From Glandiceps talaboti (Eukaryota > Hemichordata > Enteropneusta > Spengelidae), in the NCBI RefSeq assembly GCF_964340395.1, contig NC_135550.1:2798501-2862500 (forward strand): a stretch of 64,000 bases of DNA, read 5' to 3'. Numbering within the stretch: the first letter of the stretch is position 1; the number at the start of each line of letters is the position of its first letter. Positions 47,901 through 63,500 of this stretch are shown here, one piece after another. The notes under the pieces were generated by a model. That model was given only the letters and a program-made list of their open reading frames with translations. It was not told the origin of the DNA and ran no database searches. The position numbers were made by a program, and so were the translations under genes.

Positions 47901-50900
47901 ACCCCACAGTATGTAGTATTGCATGTAGTATAACGACCACTGAAACCCCACAGTATAACGACCACTGAAACCCCACAGTATGTAGTATTGTATGAAGTAT
48001 AACGACCACTGAAACCCCACAGTATGTAGTATTGTATGCAGTATAACGACCATTGAAACCCCACAGTATGTAGTATTGTATGCAGTATAACGACCACTGA
48101 AACCCCACAGTATGTAGTATTGTATGAAATATAACGACCACTGAAACCCCACAGTATGTAGTATTGTATGCAGTATAACGACCACTGAAACCCCACAGTA
48201 TGTAGTATTGTATGAAATATAACGACCACTGAAACCCCACAGTATGTAGTATTGTATGCAGTATAACGACCACTGAAACCCCACAGTATGTAGTATTGTA
48301 TGCAGTATAACGACCACTGAAACCCCACAGTATGTAGTATTGTATGAAATATAACGAGCACTGAAACCCCACAGTATGTAGTATTGTATGCAGTATAACG
48401 ACCATTGAAACCCCACAGTATGTAGTATTGTATGCAGTATAACGACCACTGAAACCCCACAGTATGTAGTATTGTATGAAATATAACGACCACTAAAACC
48501 CCACAGTATGTAGTATTGTAAACAGTATAACGACCACTGAAACCCCACAGTATGTAGTATTGTATGAAATATAACGACCACTGAAACCCCACAGTATGTA
48601 GTATTGTATGCAGTATAACGACTACTGAAACCCCACAGTATGTAGTATTGTATGAAATATAACGACCACTGAAACCCCACAGTATGTAGTATTGTATGCA
48701 GTATAACGACCACTGAAACCCCACAGTATGTAGTATTGTATGAAGTATAACGACCACTGAAACCCCACAGTATGTAGTATTGTATGCAGTATAACGACCA
48801 CTGAAACCCCAGAGTATGTAGTATTGTATGAAATATAACCACCACTGAAACCCCACAGTATGTAGTATTGTATGCAGTATAACGACCACTGAAACCCCAC
48901 AGTATGTAGTATTGTATGCAGTATATCGACCACTGAAACCCCACAGTATAACGACCACTGAAATCCCCAGAGTATAACGACCACTGAAACCCCAGAGTAT
49001 GTAGTATTGTATGCAGTATAACTACCACTGAAACCCCACAGTATGTAGTATTGTATGAAATATAACGACCACTGAAACCCCACAGTATGTAGTATTGTAT
49101 GAAGTATAACGACCACTGAAACCCCACAGTATGTAGTATTGTATGAAATATAACGACCACTAAAACCCCACAGTATGTAGTATTGTATGCAGTATAACGA
49201 CCACTGAAACCCCACAGTATGTAGTATTGTATGCAGTATAACGACCATTGAAACCCCACAGTATGTAGTATTGTATGCAGTATAACTACCACTGAAACCC
49301 CACAGTATGTAGTATTGTATGCAGTATAACGACCACTGAAACCCCACAGTATGTAGTATTGTATGCAGTATAACGACCACTGAAACCCCACAGTATGTAG
49401 TATTGTATGCAGTATAACGACCACTGAAACCCCACAGTATGTAGTATTGTATGAAATATAACGACCACTGAAACCCCACAGTATGTAGTATTGTATGCAG
49501 TATAACGACCACTGAAACCCCACAGTATGTAGTATTGTATGAAATATAACGACCACTGAAACCCCACAGTATGTAGTATTGTATGCAGTATAACGACCAC
49601 TGAAACCCCACAGTATGTAGTATTGTATGAAATATAACCACTGAAACCCCACAGTATGTAGTATTGTATGAAATATAACGACCACTGAAACCCCACAGTA
49701 TGTAGTATTGTATGCAGTATAACGACCACTGAAACCCCACAGTATGTAGTATTGTATGAAATATAACCACTGAAACCCCACAGTATGTAGTATTGTATGC
49801 AGTATAACGACCACTGAAACCCCACAGTATGTAGTATTGTATGAAATATAACGACCACTGAAACCCCACAGTATGTAGTATTGTATGAAATATAACGACC
49901 ACTGAAACCCCACAGTATGTAGTATTGTATGCAGTATAACGACCATTGAAACCCCGTAGTATGTAGTATTGTATGCAGTATAACGACCACTGAAACCCCA
50001 CAGTATGTAGTATTGTATGAAATATAACGACCACTAAAACCCCACAGTATGTAGTATTGTATGCAGTATAACGACCACTGAAACCCCACAGTATGTAGTA
50101 TTGTATGAAATATAACGACCACTGAAACCCCACAGTATGTAGTATTGTATGCAGTATAACGACCACTGAAACCCCACAGTATGTAGTATTGTAAACAGTA
50201 TAACGACCACTGAAACCCCACAGTATGTAGTATTGTATGAAATATAACGACCACTGAAACCCCACAGTATGTAGTATTGTATGCAGTATAACGACCACTG
50301 AAACCCCACAGTATGTAGTATTGTATGAAATATAACGACCACTGAAACCCCACAGTATGTAGTATTGTATGCAGTATAACGACCACTGAAACCCCACAGT
50401 ATGTAGTATTGTATGAAATATAACGACCACTGAAACCCCACAGTATGTAGTATTGTATGTAGTATAACGACCACTGAAACCCCACAGTATGTAGTATTGT
50501 ATGCAGTATAACGACCACTGAAACCCCACAGTATGTAGTATTGTATGAAGTATAACGACCACTGAAACCCCACAGTATGTAGTATTGTATGCAGTATAAC
50601 GACCACTGAAACCCCACAGTATGTAGTATTGTATGAAATATAACGACCACTGAAACCCCACAGTATGTAGTATTGTATGAAATATAACGACCACTGAAAC
50701 CCCACAGTATGTAGTATTGTATGAAATATAACGACCACTGAAACCCCACAGTATATAGTATTGCATGAAATATAACGACCACTGAAACCCCACAGTATGT
50801 AGTATTGTATGAAGTATAACGACCACTGAAACCCCACAGTATGTAGTATTGTATGAAATATAACGACCACTGAAACCCCAGAGTATGTAGTATTGTATGA

Positions 50901-53013
50901 AATATAACGACCACTGAAACCCCACAGTATGTAGTATTGTATGCAGTATAACGACCACTGAAACCCCAGAGTATGTAGTATTGTATGAAATATAACGACC
51001 ACTGAAACCCCACAGTATGTAGTATTGTATGCAGTATAACGACCACTGAAACCCCACAGTATAACGACCACTGAAATCCCCAGAGTATAACGACCACTGA
51101 AACCCCACAGTATGTAGTATTGTATGCAGTATAACGACCACTGAAACCCCAGAGTATGTAGTATTGTATGAAATATAACGACCACTGAAACCCCACAGTA
51201 TGTAGTATTGTATGCAGTATAACGACCACTGAAACCCCACAGTATAACGACCACTGAAATCCCCAGAGTATAACGACCACTGAAACCCCACAGTATGTAG
51301 TATTGTATGCAGTATAACTACCACTGAAACCCCACAGTATGTAGTATTGTATGAAATATAACTACCACTGAAACCCCACAGTATGTAGTATTGTATGAAG
51401 TATAACGACCACTGAAACCCCACAGTATGTAGTATTGTATGAAGTATAACGACCACTGAAACCCCACAGTATGTAGTATTGTATGAAATATAACGACCAC
51501 TGAAACCCCACAGTATAGCGACCACTGAAATCCCCAGAGTATAACGACCACTGAAACCCCAGAGTATGTAGTATTGTATGCAGTATAACTACCACTGAAA
51601 TCCCCAGAGTATGTAGTATTGTATGCAGTATAACTACCACTGAAACCCCACAGTATGTAGTATTGTATGCAGTATAACGACCACTGAAACCCCACAGTAT
51701 GTAGTATTGTATGCAGTATAACGACCACTGAAACCCCACAGTATGTAGTATTGTATGTAGTATAACGACCACTGAAACCCCACAGTATGTAGTATTGTAT
51801 GCAGTATAACTACCACTGAAACCCCACAGTATGTAGTATTGTATGAAGTATAACGACCACTGAAACCCCACAGTATGTAGTATTGTATGCAGTATAACGA
51901 CTACTGAAACCCCACAGTATGTAGTATTGTATGAAATATAACGACCACTGAAACCCCACAGTATGTAGTATTGTATGCAGTATAACGACCACTGAAACCC
52001 CACAGTATGTAGTATTGTATGAAGTATAACGACCACTGAAACCCCACAGTATGTAGTATTGTATGAAGTATAACGACCACTGAAACCCCACAGTATGTAG
52101 TATTGTATGAAATATAACGACCATTGAAACCCCATAGTATGTAGTATTGTATGAAATATAACGACCACTGAAACCCCACAGTATGTAGTATTGTATGCAG
52201 TATAACGACCACTGAAAACCCACAGTACTAGTATGTAGTATTGTATGCAGTATAACTACCACTGAAACCCCACAGTATGTAGTATTGTATGAAATATAAC
52301 GACCACTGAAACCCCACAGTATGTAGTATTGTATGAAGTATAACGACCACTGAAACCCCACAGTATGTAGTATTGTATGCAGTATAACGACCACTGAAAC
52401 CCCACAGTATGTAGTATTGTATGAAATATAACGACCACTGAAACCCCACAGTATGTAGTATTGTATGCAGTATAACGACCACTGAAACCCCAGAGTATGT
52501 TGTATTGTATGAAATATAACGACCACTGAAACCCCACAGTATGTAGTATTGTATGCAGTATAACGACCACTGAAACCCCAGAGTATGTAGTATTGTATGA
52601 AATATAACGACCACTGAAACGCCACAGTATGTAGTATTGTATGCAGTATAACGACCACTGAAACCCCACAGTATAACGACCACTGAAATCCCCAGAGTAT
52701 AACGACCACTGAAACCCCAGAGTATGTAGTATTGTATGCAGTATAACTACCACTGAAATCCCCAGAGTATGTAGTATTGTATGCAGTATAACTACCACTG
52801 AAACCCCACAGTATATTGTATGCAGTATGAAATATAACGACCACTGAAACCCCACAGTATGTAGTATTGTATGAAGTATAACGACCACTGAAACCCCACA
52901 GTATGTAGTATTGTATGAAATATAACGACCACTGAAACCCCACAGTATGTAGTATTGTATGCAGTATAACGACCATTGAAACCCCACAGTATGTAGTATT
53001 GTATGCAGTATAA

Positions 53014-56000
53014 CTACCACTGAAACCCCACAGTATGTAGTATTGTATGCAGTATAACTACCACTGAAACCCCACAGTATGTAGTATTGTATGCAGTATA
53101 ACGACCACTGAAACCCCACAGTATGTAGTATTGTATGCAGTATAACGACCACTGAAACCCCACAGTATGTAGTATTGTATGCAGTATAACTACCACTGAA
53201 ACCCCACAGTATGTAGTATTGTATGAAATATAACGACCACTGAAACCCCACAGTATGTAGTATTGTATGCAGTATAACGACCACTGAAACCCCACAGTAT
53301 GTAGTATTGTATGAAATATAACGACCACTGAAACCCCAGAGTATGTAGTATTGTAAACAGTATAACGACCACTGAAACCCCACAGTATGTAGTATTGTAT
53401 GAAATATAACGACCACTGAAACCCCACAGTATGTAGTATTGTATGCAGTATAACGACCACTGAAACCCCACAGTATGTAGTATTGTATGAAATATAACGA
53501 CCACTGAAACCCCACAGTATGTAGTATTGTATGAAGTATAACGACCACTGAAACCCCACAGTATGTAGTATTGTATGCAGTATAACGACCACTGAAACCC
53601 CACAGTATGTAGTATTGTATGCAGTATAACGACCACTGAAACCCCACAGTATGTAGTATTGTATGCAGTATAACTACCACTGAAACCCCACAGTATGTAG
53701 TATTGTATGCAGTATAACTACCACTGAAACCCCACAGTATGTAGTATTGTATGAAATATAACGACCACTGAAACCCCACAGTATGTAGTATTGTATGCAG
53801 TATAACGACCACTGAAACCCCACAGTATGTAGTATTGTATGCAGTATAACGACCACTGAAACCCCACAGTATGTAGTATTGTATGCAGTATAACGACCAC
53901 TGAAACCCCACAGTATGTAGTATTGCATGTAGTATAACGACCACTGAAACCCCACAGTATAACGACCACTGAAACCCCACAGTATGTAGTATTGTATGCA
54001 GTATAACGACCACTGAAAGCCCACAGTATGTAGTATTGTATGAAATGTAACGACCACTGAAACCCCACAGTATGTAGTATTGTATGCAGTATAACGACCA
54101 CTGAAACCCCACAGTATGTAGTATTGTATGAAATATAACGACCACTGAAACCCCACAGTATGTAGTATTGTATGCAGTATAACGACCACTGAAACCCCAC
54201 CGTATGTAGTATTGTATGCAGTATAACGACCATTGAAACCCCACAGTATGTAGTATTGTATGCAGTATAACGACCACTGAAACCCCACAGTATGTAGTAT
54301 TGTATGCAGTATAACGACCATTGAAACCCCACAGTATGTAGTATTGTATGCAGTATAACGACCACTGAAACCCCACAGTATGTAGTATTGTATGCAGTAT
54401 AACGACCATTGAAACCCCACAGTATGTAGTATTGTATGCAGTATAACGACCACTGAAACCCCACAGTATGTAGTATTGTATGAAATATAACGACCACTGA
54501 AACCCCACAGTATGTAGTATTGTATGCAGTATAACGACCACTGAAACCCCACAGTATGTAGTATTGTATGCAGTATAACGACCACTGAAACCCCACAGTA
54601 TGTAGTATTGTATGAAATATAACGACCACTGAAACCCCACAGTATGTAGTATTGTATGCAGTATAACGACCATTGAAACCCCACAGTATGTAGTATTGTA
54701 TGCAGTATAACGACCACTGAAACCCCACAGTATGTAGTATTGTATGAAATATAACGACCACTAAAACCCCACAGTATGTAGTATTGTAAACAGTATAACG
54801 ACCACTGAAACCCCACAGTATGTAGTATTGTATGAAATATAACGACCACTGAAACCCCACAGTATGTAGTATTGTATGCAGTATAACGACCACTGAAACC
54901 CCAGAGTATGTAGTATTGTATGAAATATAACGACCACTGAAACCCCACAGTATGTAGTATTGTATGCAGTATAACGACCACTGAAACCCCACAGTATAAC
55001 GACCACTGAAATCCCCAGAGTATAACGACCACTGAAACCCCAGAGTATGTAGTATTGTATGCAGTATAACTACCACTGAAATCCCCAGAGTATGTAGTAT
55101 TGTATGCAGTATAACTACCACTGAAACCCCACAGTATATTGTATGCAGTATGAAATATAACGACCACTGAAACCCCACAGTATGTAGTATTGTATGAAGT
55201 ATAACGACCACTGAAACCCCACAGTATGTAGTATTGTATGAAATATAACGACCACTGAAACCCCACAGTATGTAGTATTGTATGCAGTATAACGACCATT
55301 GAAACCCCACAGTATGTAGTATTGTATGCAGTATAACTACCACTGAAACCCCACAGTATGTAGTATTGTATGCAGTATAACTACCACTGAAACCCCACAG
55401 TATGTAGTATTGTATGCAGTATAACGACCACTGAAACCCCACAGTATGTAGTATTGTATGCAGTATAACGACCACTGAAACCCCACAGTATGTAGTATTG
55501 TATGCAGTATAACTACCACTGAAACCCCACAGTATGTAGTATTGTATGAAATATAACGACCACTGAAACCCCACAGTATGTAGTATTGTATGCAGTATAA
55601 CGACCACTGAAACCCCACAGTATGTAGTATTGTATGAAATATAACGACCACTGAAACCCCAGAGTATGTAGTATTGTAAACAGTATAACGACCACTGAAA
55701 CCCCACAGTATGTAGTATTGAATGAAATATAACGACCACTGAAACCCCACAGTATGTAGTATTGTATGCAGTATAACGACCACTGAAACCCCACAGTATG
55801 TAGTATTGTATGAAATATAACGACCACTGAAACCCCACAGTATGTAGTATTGTATGAAGTATAACGACCACTGAAACCCCACAGTATGTAGTATTGTATG
55901 CAGTATAACGACCACTGAAACCCCACAGTATGTAGTATTGTATGCAGTATAACGACCACTGAAACCCCACAGTATGTAGTATTGTATGCAGTATAACTAC

Positions 56001-57330
56001 CACTGAAACCCCACAGTATGTAGTATTGTATGCAGTATAACTACCACTGAAACCCCACAGTATGTAGTATTGTATGAAATATAACGACCACTGAAACCCC
56101 ACAGTATGTAGTATTGTATGCAGTATAACGACCACTGAAACCCCACAGTATGTAGTATTGTATGCAGTATAACGACCACTGAAACCCCACAGTATGTAGT
56201 ATTGTATGCAGTATAACGACCACTGAAACCCCACAGTATGTAGTATTGCATGTAGTATAACGACCACTGAAACCCCACAGTATAACGACCACTGAAACCC
56301 CACAGTATGTAGTATTGTATGCAGTATAACGACCACTGAAAGCCCACAGTATGTAGTATTGTATGAAATGTAACGACCACTGAAACCCCACAGTATGTAG
56401 TATTGTATGCAGTATAACGACCACTGAAACCCCACAGTATGTAGTATTGTATGAAATATAACGACCACTGAAACCCCACAGTATGTAGTATTGTATGCAG
56501 TATAACGACCACTGAAACCCCACAGTATGTAGTATTGTATGAAATATAACGACCACTGAAACCCCACAGTATGTAGTATTGTATGCAGTATAACGACCAT
56601 TGAAACCCCACAGTATGTAGTATTGTATGCAGTATAACGACCACTGAAACCCCACAGTATGTAGTATTGTATGAAATATAACGACCACTGAAACCCCACA
56701 GTATGTAGTATTGTATGCAGTATAACGACCATTGAAACCCCACAGTATGTAGTATTGTATGCAGTATAACGACCACTGAAACCCCACAGTATGTAGTATT
56801 GTATGAAATATAACGACCACTGAAACCCCACAGTATGTAGTATTGTATGCAGTATAACGACCACTGAAACCCCACAGTATGTAGTATTGTATGCAGTATA
56901 ACGACCACTGAAACCCCACAGTATGTAGTATTGTATGAAATATAACGACCACTGAAACCCCACAGTATGTAGTATTGTATGCAGTATAACGACCATTGAA
57001 ACCCCACAGTATGTAGTATTGTATGCAGTATAACGACCACTGAAACCCCACAGTATGTAGTATTGTATGAAATATAACGACCACTAAAACCCCACAGTAT
57101 GTAGTATTGTAAACAGTATAACGACCACTGAAACCCCACAGTATGTAGTATTGTATGAAATATAACGACCACTGAAACCCCACAGTATGTAGTATTGTAT
57201 ACAGTATAACGACCACTGAAACCCCAGAGTATGTAGTATTGTATGAAATATAACGACCACTGAAACCCCACAGTATGTAGTATTGTATGCAGTATAACGA
57301 CCACTGAAACCCCACAGTATAACGACCACT
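53014..57330. repeat. Higher-order duplication in the satellite, 2323-bp offset
   Basis: Monomer order from 53014 recurs from 55337, including the GTAAACAG monomer, an AAAGCCCACAG monomer (54017/56340) and clusters of short monomers (54970/57293). Confidence 0.75.
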
Positions 57331-57575
57331 GAAATCCCCAGAGTATAACGACCACTGAAACCCCAGAGTATGTAGTATTGTATGCAGTATAACTACCACT
57401 GAAATCCCCAGAGTATGTAGTATTGTATGCAGTATAACTACCACTGAAACCCCACAGTATGTAGTATTGTATGAAATATAACGACCACTGAAACCCCACA
57501 GTATGTAGTATTGTATGAAGTATAACGACCACTGAAACCCCACAGTATGTAGTATTGTATGAAATATAACGACCA

Positions 57576-60500
57576 CTAAAACCCCACAGTATGTAGTATT
57601 GTATGCAGTATAACGACCACTGAAACCCCACAGTATGTAGTATTGTATGCAGTATAACGACCATTGAAACCCCACAGTATGTAGTATTGTATGCAGTATA
57701 AATACCACTGAAACCCCACAGTATGTAGTATTGTATGCAGTATAACTACCACTGAAACCCCACAGTATGTAGTATTGTATGCAGTATAACGACCACTGAA
57801 ACCCCACAGTATGTAGTATTGTATGCAGTATAACGACCACTGAAACCCCACAGTATGTAGTATTGTATGAAATATAACGACCACTGAAACCCCACAGTAT
57901 GTAGTATTGTATGCAGTATAACGACCACTGAAACCCCACAGTGTGTAGTATTGTATGAAATATAACGACCACTGAAACCCCACAGTATGTAGTATTGTAT
58001 GCAGTATAACGACCACTGAAACCCCACAGTGTGTAGTATTGTATGAAATATAACGACCACTGAAACCCCACAGTATGTAGTATTGTATGCAGTATAACTA
58101 CCACTGAAACCCCACAGTATGTAGTATTGTATGCAGTATAACTACCACTGAAACCCCACAGTGTGTAGTATTGTATGAAATATAACGACCACTGAAACCC
58201 CACAGTATGTAGTATTGTATGCAGTATAACGACCACTGAAACCCCACAGTATGTAGTATTGTATGAAATATAACGACCACTGAAACCCCAGAGTATGTAG
58301 TATTGTAAACAGTATAACGACCACTGAAACCCCACAGTATGTAGTATTGTATGAAATATAACGACCACTGAAACCCCACAGTATGTAGTATTGTATGCAG
58401 TATAACGACCACTGAAACCCCACAGTATGTAGTATTGTATGAAATATAACGACCACTGAAACCCCACAGTATGTAGTATTGTATGCAGTATAACGACCAC
58501 TGAAACCCCACAGTATGTAGTATTGTATGAAATATAACGACCACTGAAACCCCACAGTATGTAGTATTGTATGAAATATAACGACCACTGAAACCCCACA
58601 GTATGTAGTATTGTATGCAGTATAACGACCATTGAAACCCCACAGTATGTAGTATTGTATGCAGTATAACGACCACTGAAACCCCACAGTATGTAGTATT
58701 GTATGAAATATAACGACCACTAAAACCCCACAGTATGTAGTATTGTATGCAGTATAACGACCACTGAAACCCCACAGCATGTAGTATTGTATGAAATATA
58801 ACGACCACTGAAACCCCACAGTATGTAGTATTGTATGCAGTATAACGACCACTGAAACCCCACAGTATGTAGTATTGTAAACAGTATAACGACCACTGAA
58901 ACCCCACAGTATGTAGTATTGTATGAAATATAACGACCACTGAAACCCCACAGTATGTAGTATTGTATGCAGTATAACGACCACTGAAACCCCACAGTAT
59001 GTAGTATTGTATGAAATATAACGACCACTGAAACCCCACAGTATGTAGTATTGTATGCAGTATAACGACCACTGAAACCCCACAGTATGTAGTATTGTAT
59101 GAAATATAACGACCACTGAAACCCCACAGTATGTAGTATTGTATGCAGTATAACGACCACTGAAACCCCACAGTATGTAGTATTGTATGCAGTATAACGA
59201 CCACTGAAACCCCACAGTATGTAGTATTGTATGAAGTATAACGACCACTGAAACCCCACAGTATGTAGTATTGTATGCAGTATAACGACCACTGAAACCC
59301 CACAGTATGTAGTATTGTATGAAATATAACGACCACTGAAACCCCACAGTATGTAGTATTGTATGAAATATAACGACCACTGAAACCCCACAGTATGTAG
59401 TATTGTATGAAATATAACGACCACTGAAACCCCACAGTATATAGTATTGCATGAAATATAACGACCACTGAAACCCCACAGTATGTAGTATTGTATGAAG
59501 TATAACGACCACTGAAACCCCACAGTATGTAGTATTGTATGAAATATAACGACCACTGAAACCCCACAGTATTGTATGCAGTATAACTACCACTGAAACC
59601 CCACAGTATGTAGTATTGTATGAAATATAACGACCACTGAAACCCCACAGTATGTAGTATTGTATGAAGTATAACGACCACTGAAACCCCACAGTATGTA
59701 GTATTGTATGAAATATAACGACCACTGAAACCCCAGAGTATGTAGTATTGTATGAAATATAACGACCACTGAAACCCCACAGTATGTAGTATTGTATGCA
59801 GTATAACGACCACTGAAACCCCAGAGTATGTAGTATTGTATGAAATATAACGACCACTGAAACCCCACAGTATGTAGTATTGTATGCAGTATAACGACCA
59901 CTGAAACCCCACAGTATAACGACCAATGAAATCCCCAGAGTATAACGACCACTGAAACCCCAGAGTATGTAGTATTGTATGCAGTATAACTACCACTGAA
60001 ATCCCCAGAGTATGTAGTATTGTATGCAGTATAACTACCACTGAAACCCCACAGTATGTAGTATTGTATGCAGTATAACTACCACTGAAACCCCACAGTA
60101 TGTAGTATTGTATGAAATATAACGACCACTGAAACCCCACAGTATGTAGTATTGTATGCAGTATAACGACCACTGAAACCCCACAGTATGTAGTATTGTA
60201 TGCAGTATAACGACCACTGAAACCCCACAGTATAACGACCACTGAAACCCCACAGTATGTAGTATTGTATGCAGTATAACGACCACTGAAACCCCACAGT
60301 ATGTAGTATTGTATGAAGTATAACTACCACTGAAACCCCACAGTATGTAGTATTGTATGCAGTATAACTACCACTGAAACCCCACAGTATGTAGTATTGT
60401 ATGCAGTATAACGACCACTGAAACCCCACAGTATGTAGTATTGTATGCAGTATAACTACCACTGAAACCCCACAGTATGTAGTATTGTATGAAATATAAC

Positions 60501-63500
60501 GACCACTGAAACCCCACAGTATGTAGTATTGTATGCAGTATAACGACCACTGAAACCCCACAGTATAACGACCACTGAAACCCCACAGTATGTAGTATTG
60601 TATGCAGTATAACGACCACTGAAACCCCACAGTATGTAGTATTGTATGAAATGTAACGACCACTGAAACCCCACAGTATGTAGTATTGTATGCAGTATAA
60701 CGACCACTGAAACCCCACAGTATGTAGTATTGTATGAAATATAACGACCACTGAAACCCCACAGTATGTAGTATTGTATGCAGTATAACGACCACTGAAA
60801 CCCCACAGTATGTAGTATTGTATGCAGTATAACGACCACTGAAACCCCACAGTATGTAGTATTGTATGCAGTATAACGACCACTGAAACCCCACAGTATG
60901 TAGTATTGTATGCAGTATAACGACCACTGAAACCCCACAGTATGTAGTATTGTATGCAGTATAACGACCATTGAAACCCCACAGTATGTAGTATTGTATG
61001 CAGTATAACGACCACTGAAACCCCACAGTATGTAGTATTGTATGCAGTATAACGACCATTGAAACCCCACAGTATGTAGTATTGTATGCAGTATAACGAC
61101 CACTGAAACCCCACAGTATGTAGTATTGTATGCAGTATAACGACCACTGAAACCCCACAGTATGTAGTATTGTATGCAGTATAACGACCACTGAAACCCC
61201 ACAGTATGTAGTATTGTATGCAGTATAACGACCACTGAAACCCCACAGTATGTAGTATTGTATGCAGTATAACGACCATTGAAACCCCACAGTATGTAGT
61301 ATTGTATGCAGTATAACGACCACTGAAACCCCACAGTATGTAGTATTGTATGCAGTATAACGACCATTGAAACCCCACAGTATGTAGTATTGTATGCAGT
61401 ATAACGACCACTGAAACCCCACAGTATGTAGTATTGTATGCAGTATAACGACCATTGAAACCCCACAGTATGTAGTATTGTATGCAGTATAACTACCACT
61501 GAAATCCCCAGAGTATGTAGTATTGTATGCAGTATAACTACCACTGAAACCCCACAGTATGTAGTATTGTATGAAATATAACGACCACTGAAACCCCACA
61601 GTATGTAGTATTGTATGAAGTATAACGACCACTGAAACCCCACAGTATGTAGTATTGTATGAAATATAACGACCACTAAAACCCCACAGTATGTAGTATT
61701 GTATGCAGTATAACGACCACTGAAACCCCACAGTATGTAGTATTGTATGCAGTATAACGACCATTGAAACCCCACAGTATGTAGTATTGTATGCAGTATA
61801 AATACCACTGAAACCCCACAGTATGTAGTATTGTATGCAGTATAACTACCACTGAAACCCCACAGTATGTAGTATTGTATGCAGTATAACGACCACTGAA
61901 ACCCCACAGTATGTAGTATTGTATGCAGTATAACGACCACTGAAACCCCACAGTATGTAGTATTGTATGCAGTATAACTACCACTGAAACCCCACAGTGT
62001 GTAGTATTGTATGAAATATAACGACCACTGAAACCCCACAGTATGTAGTATTGTATGCAGTATAACGACCACTGAAACCCCACAGTATGTAGTATTGTAT
62101 GAAATATAACGACCACTGAAACCCCAGAGTATGTAGTATTGTAAACAGTATAACGACCACTGAAACCCCACAGTATGTAGTATTGTATGAAATATAACGA
62201 CCACTGAAACCCCACAGTATGTAGTATTGTATGCAGTATAACGACCACTGAAACCCCACAGTATGTAGTATTGTATGAAATATAACGACCACTGAAACCC
62301 CACAGTATGTAGTATTGTATGCAGTATAACGACCACTGAAACCCCACAGTATGTAGTATTGTATGAAATATAACGACCACTGAAACCCCACAGTATGTAG
62401 TATTGTATGAAATATAACGACCACTGAAACCCCACAGTATGTAGTATTGTATGCAGTATAACGACCATTGAAACCCCACAGTATGTAGTATTGTATGCAG
62501 TATAACGACCACTGAAACCCCACAGTATGTAGTATTGTATGAAATATAACGACCACTAAAACCCCACAGTATGTAGTATTGTATGCAGTATAACGACCAC
62601 TGAAACCCCACAGCATGTAGTATTGTATGAAATATAACGACCACTGAAACCCCACAGTATGTAGTATTGTATGCAGTATAACGACCACTGAAACCCCACA
62701 GTATGTAGTATTGTAAACAGTATAACGACCACTGAAACCCCACAGTATGTAGTATTGTATGAAATATAACGACCACTGAAACCCCACAGTATGTAGTATT
62801 GTATGCAGTATAACGACCACTGAAACCCCACAGTATGTAGTATTGTATGAAATATAACGACCACTGAAACCCCACAGTATGTAGTATTGTATGCAGTATA
62901 ACGACCACTGAAACCCCACAGTATGTAGTATTGTATGAAATATAACGACCACTGAAACCCCACAGTATGTAGTATTGTATGCAGTATAACGACCACTGAA
63001 ACCCCACAGTATGTAGTATTGTATGCAGTATAACGTCCACTGAAACCCCACAGTATGTAGTATTGTATGAAGTATAACGACCACTGAAACCCCACAGTAT
63101 GTAGTATTGTATGCAGTATAACGACCACTGAAACCCCACAGTATGTAGTATTGTATGAAATATAACGACCACTGAAACCCCACAGTATGTAGTATTGTAT
63201 GAAATATAACGACCACTGAAACCCCACAGTATGTAGTATTGTATGAAATATAACGACCACTGAAACCCCACAGTATATAGTATTGCATGAAATATAACGA
63301 CCACTGAAACCCCACAGTATGTAGTATTGTATGAAGTATAACGACCACTGAAACCCCACAGTATGTAGTATTGTATGAAATATAACGACCACTGAAACCC
63401 CACAGTATTGTATGCAGTATAACTACCACTGAAACCCCACAGTATGTAGTATTGTATGAAATATAACGACCACTGAAACCCCACAGTATGTAGTATTGTA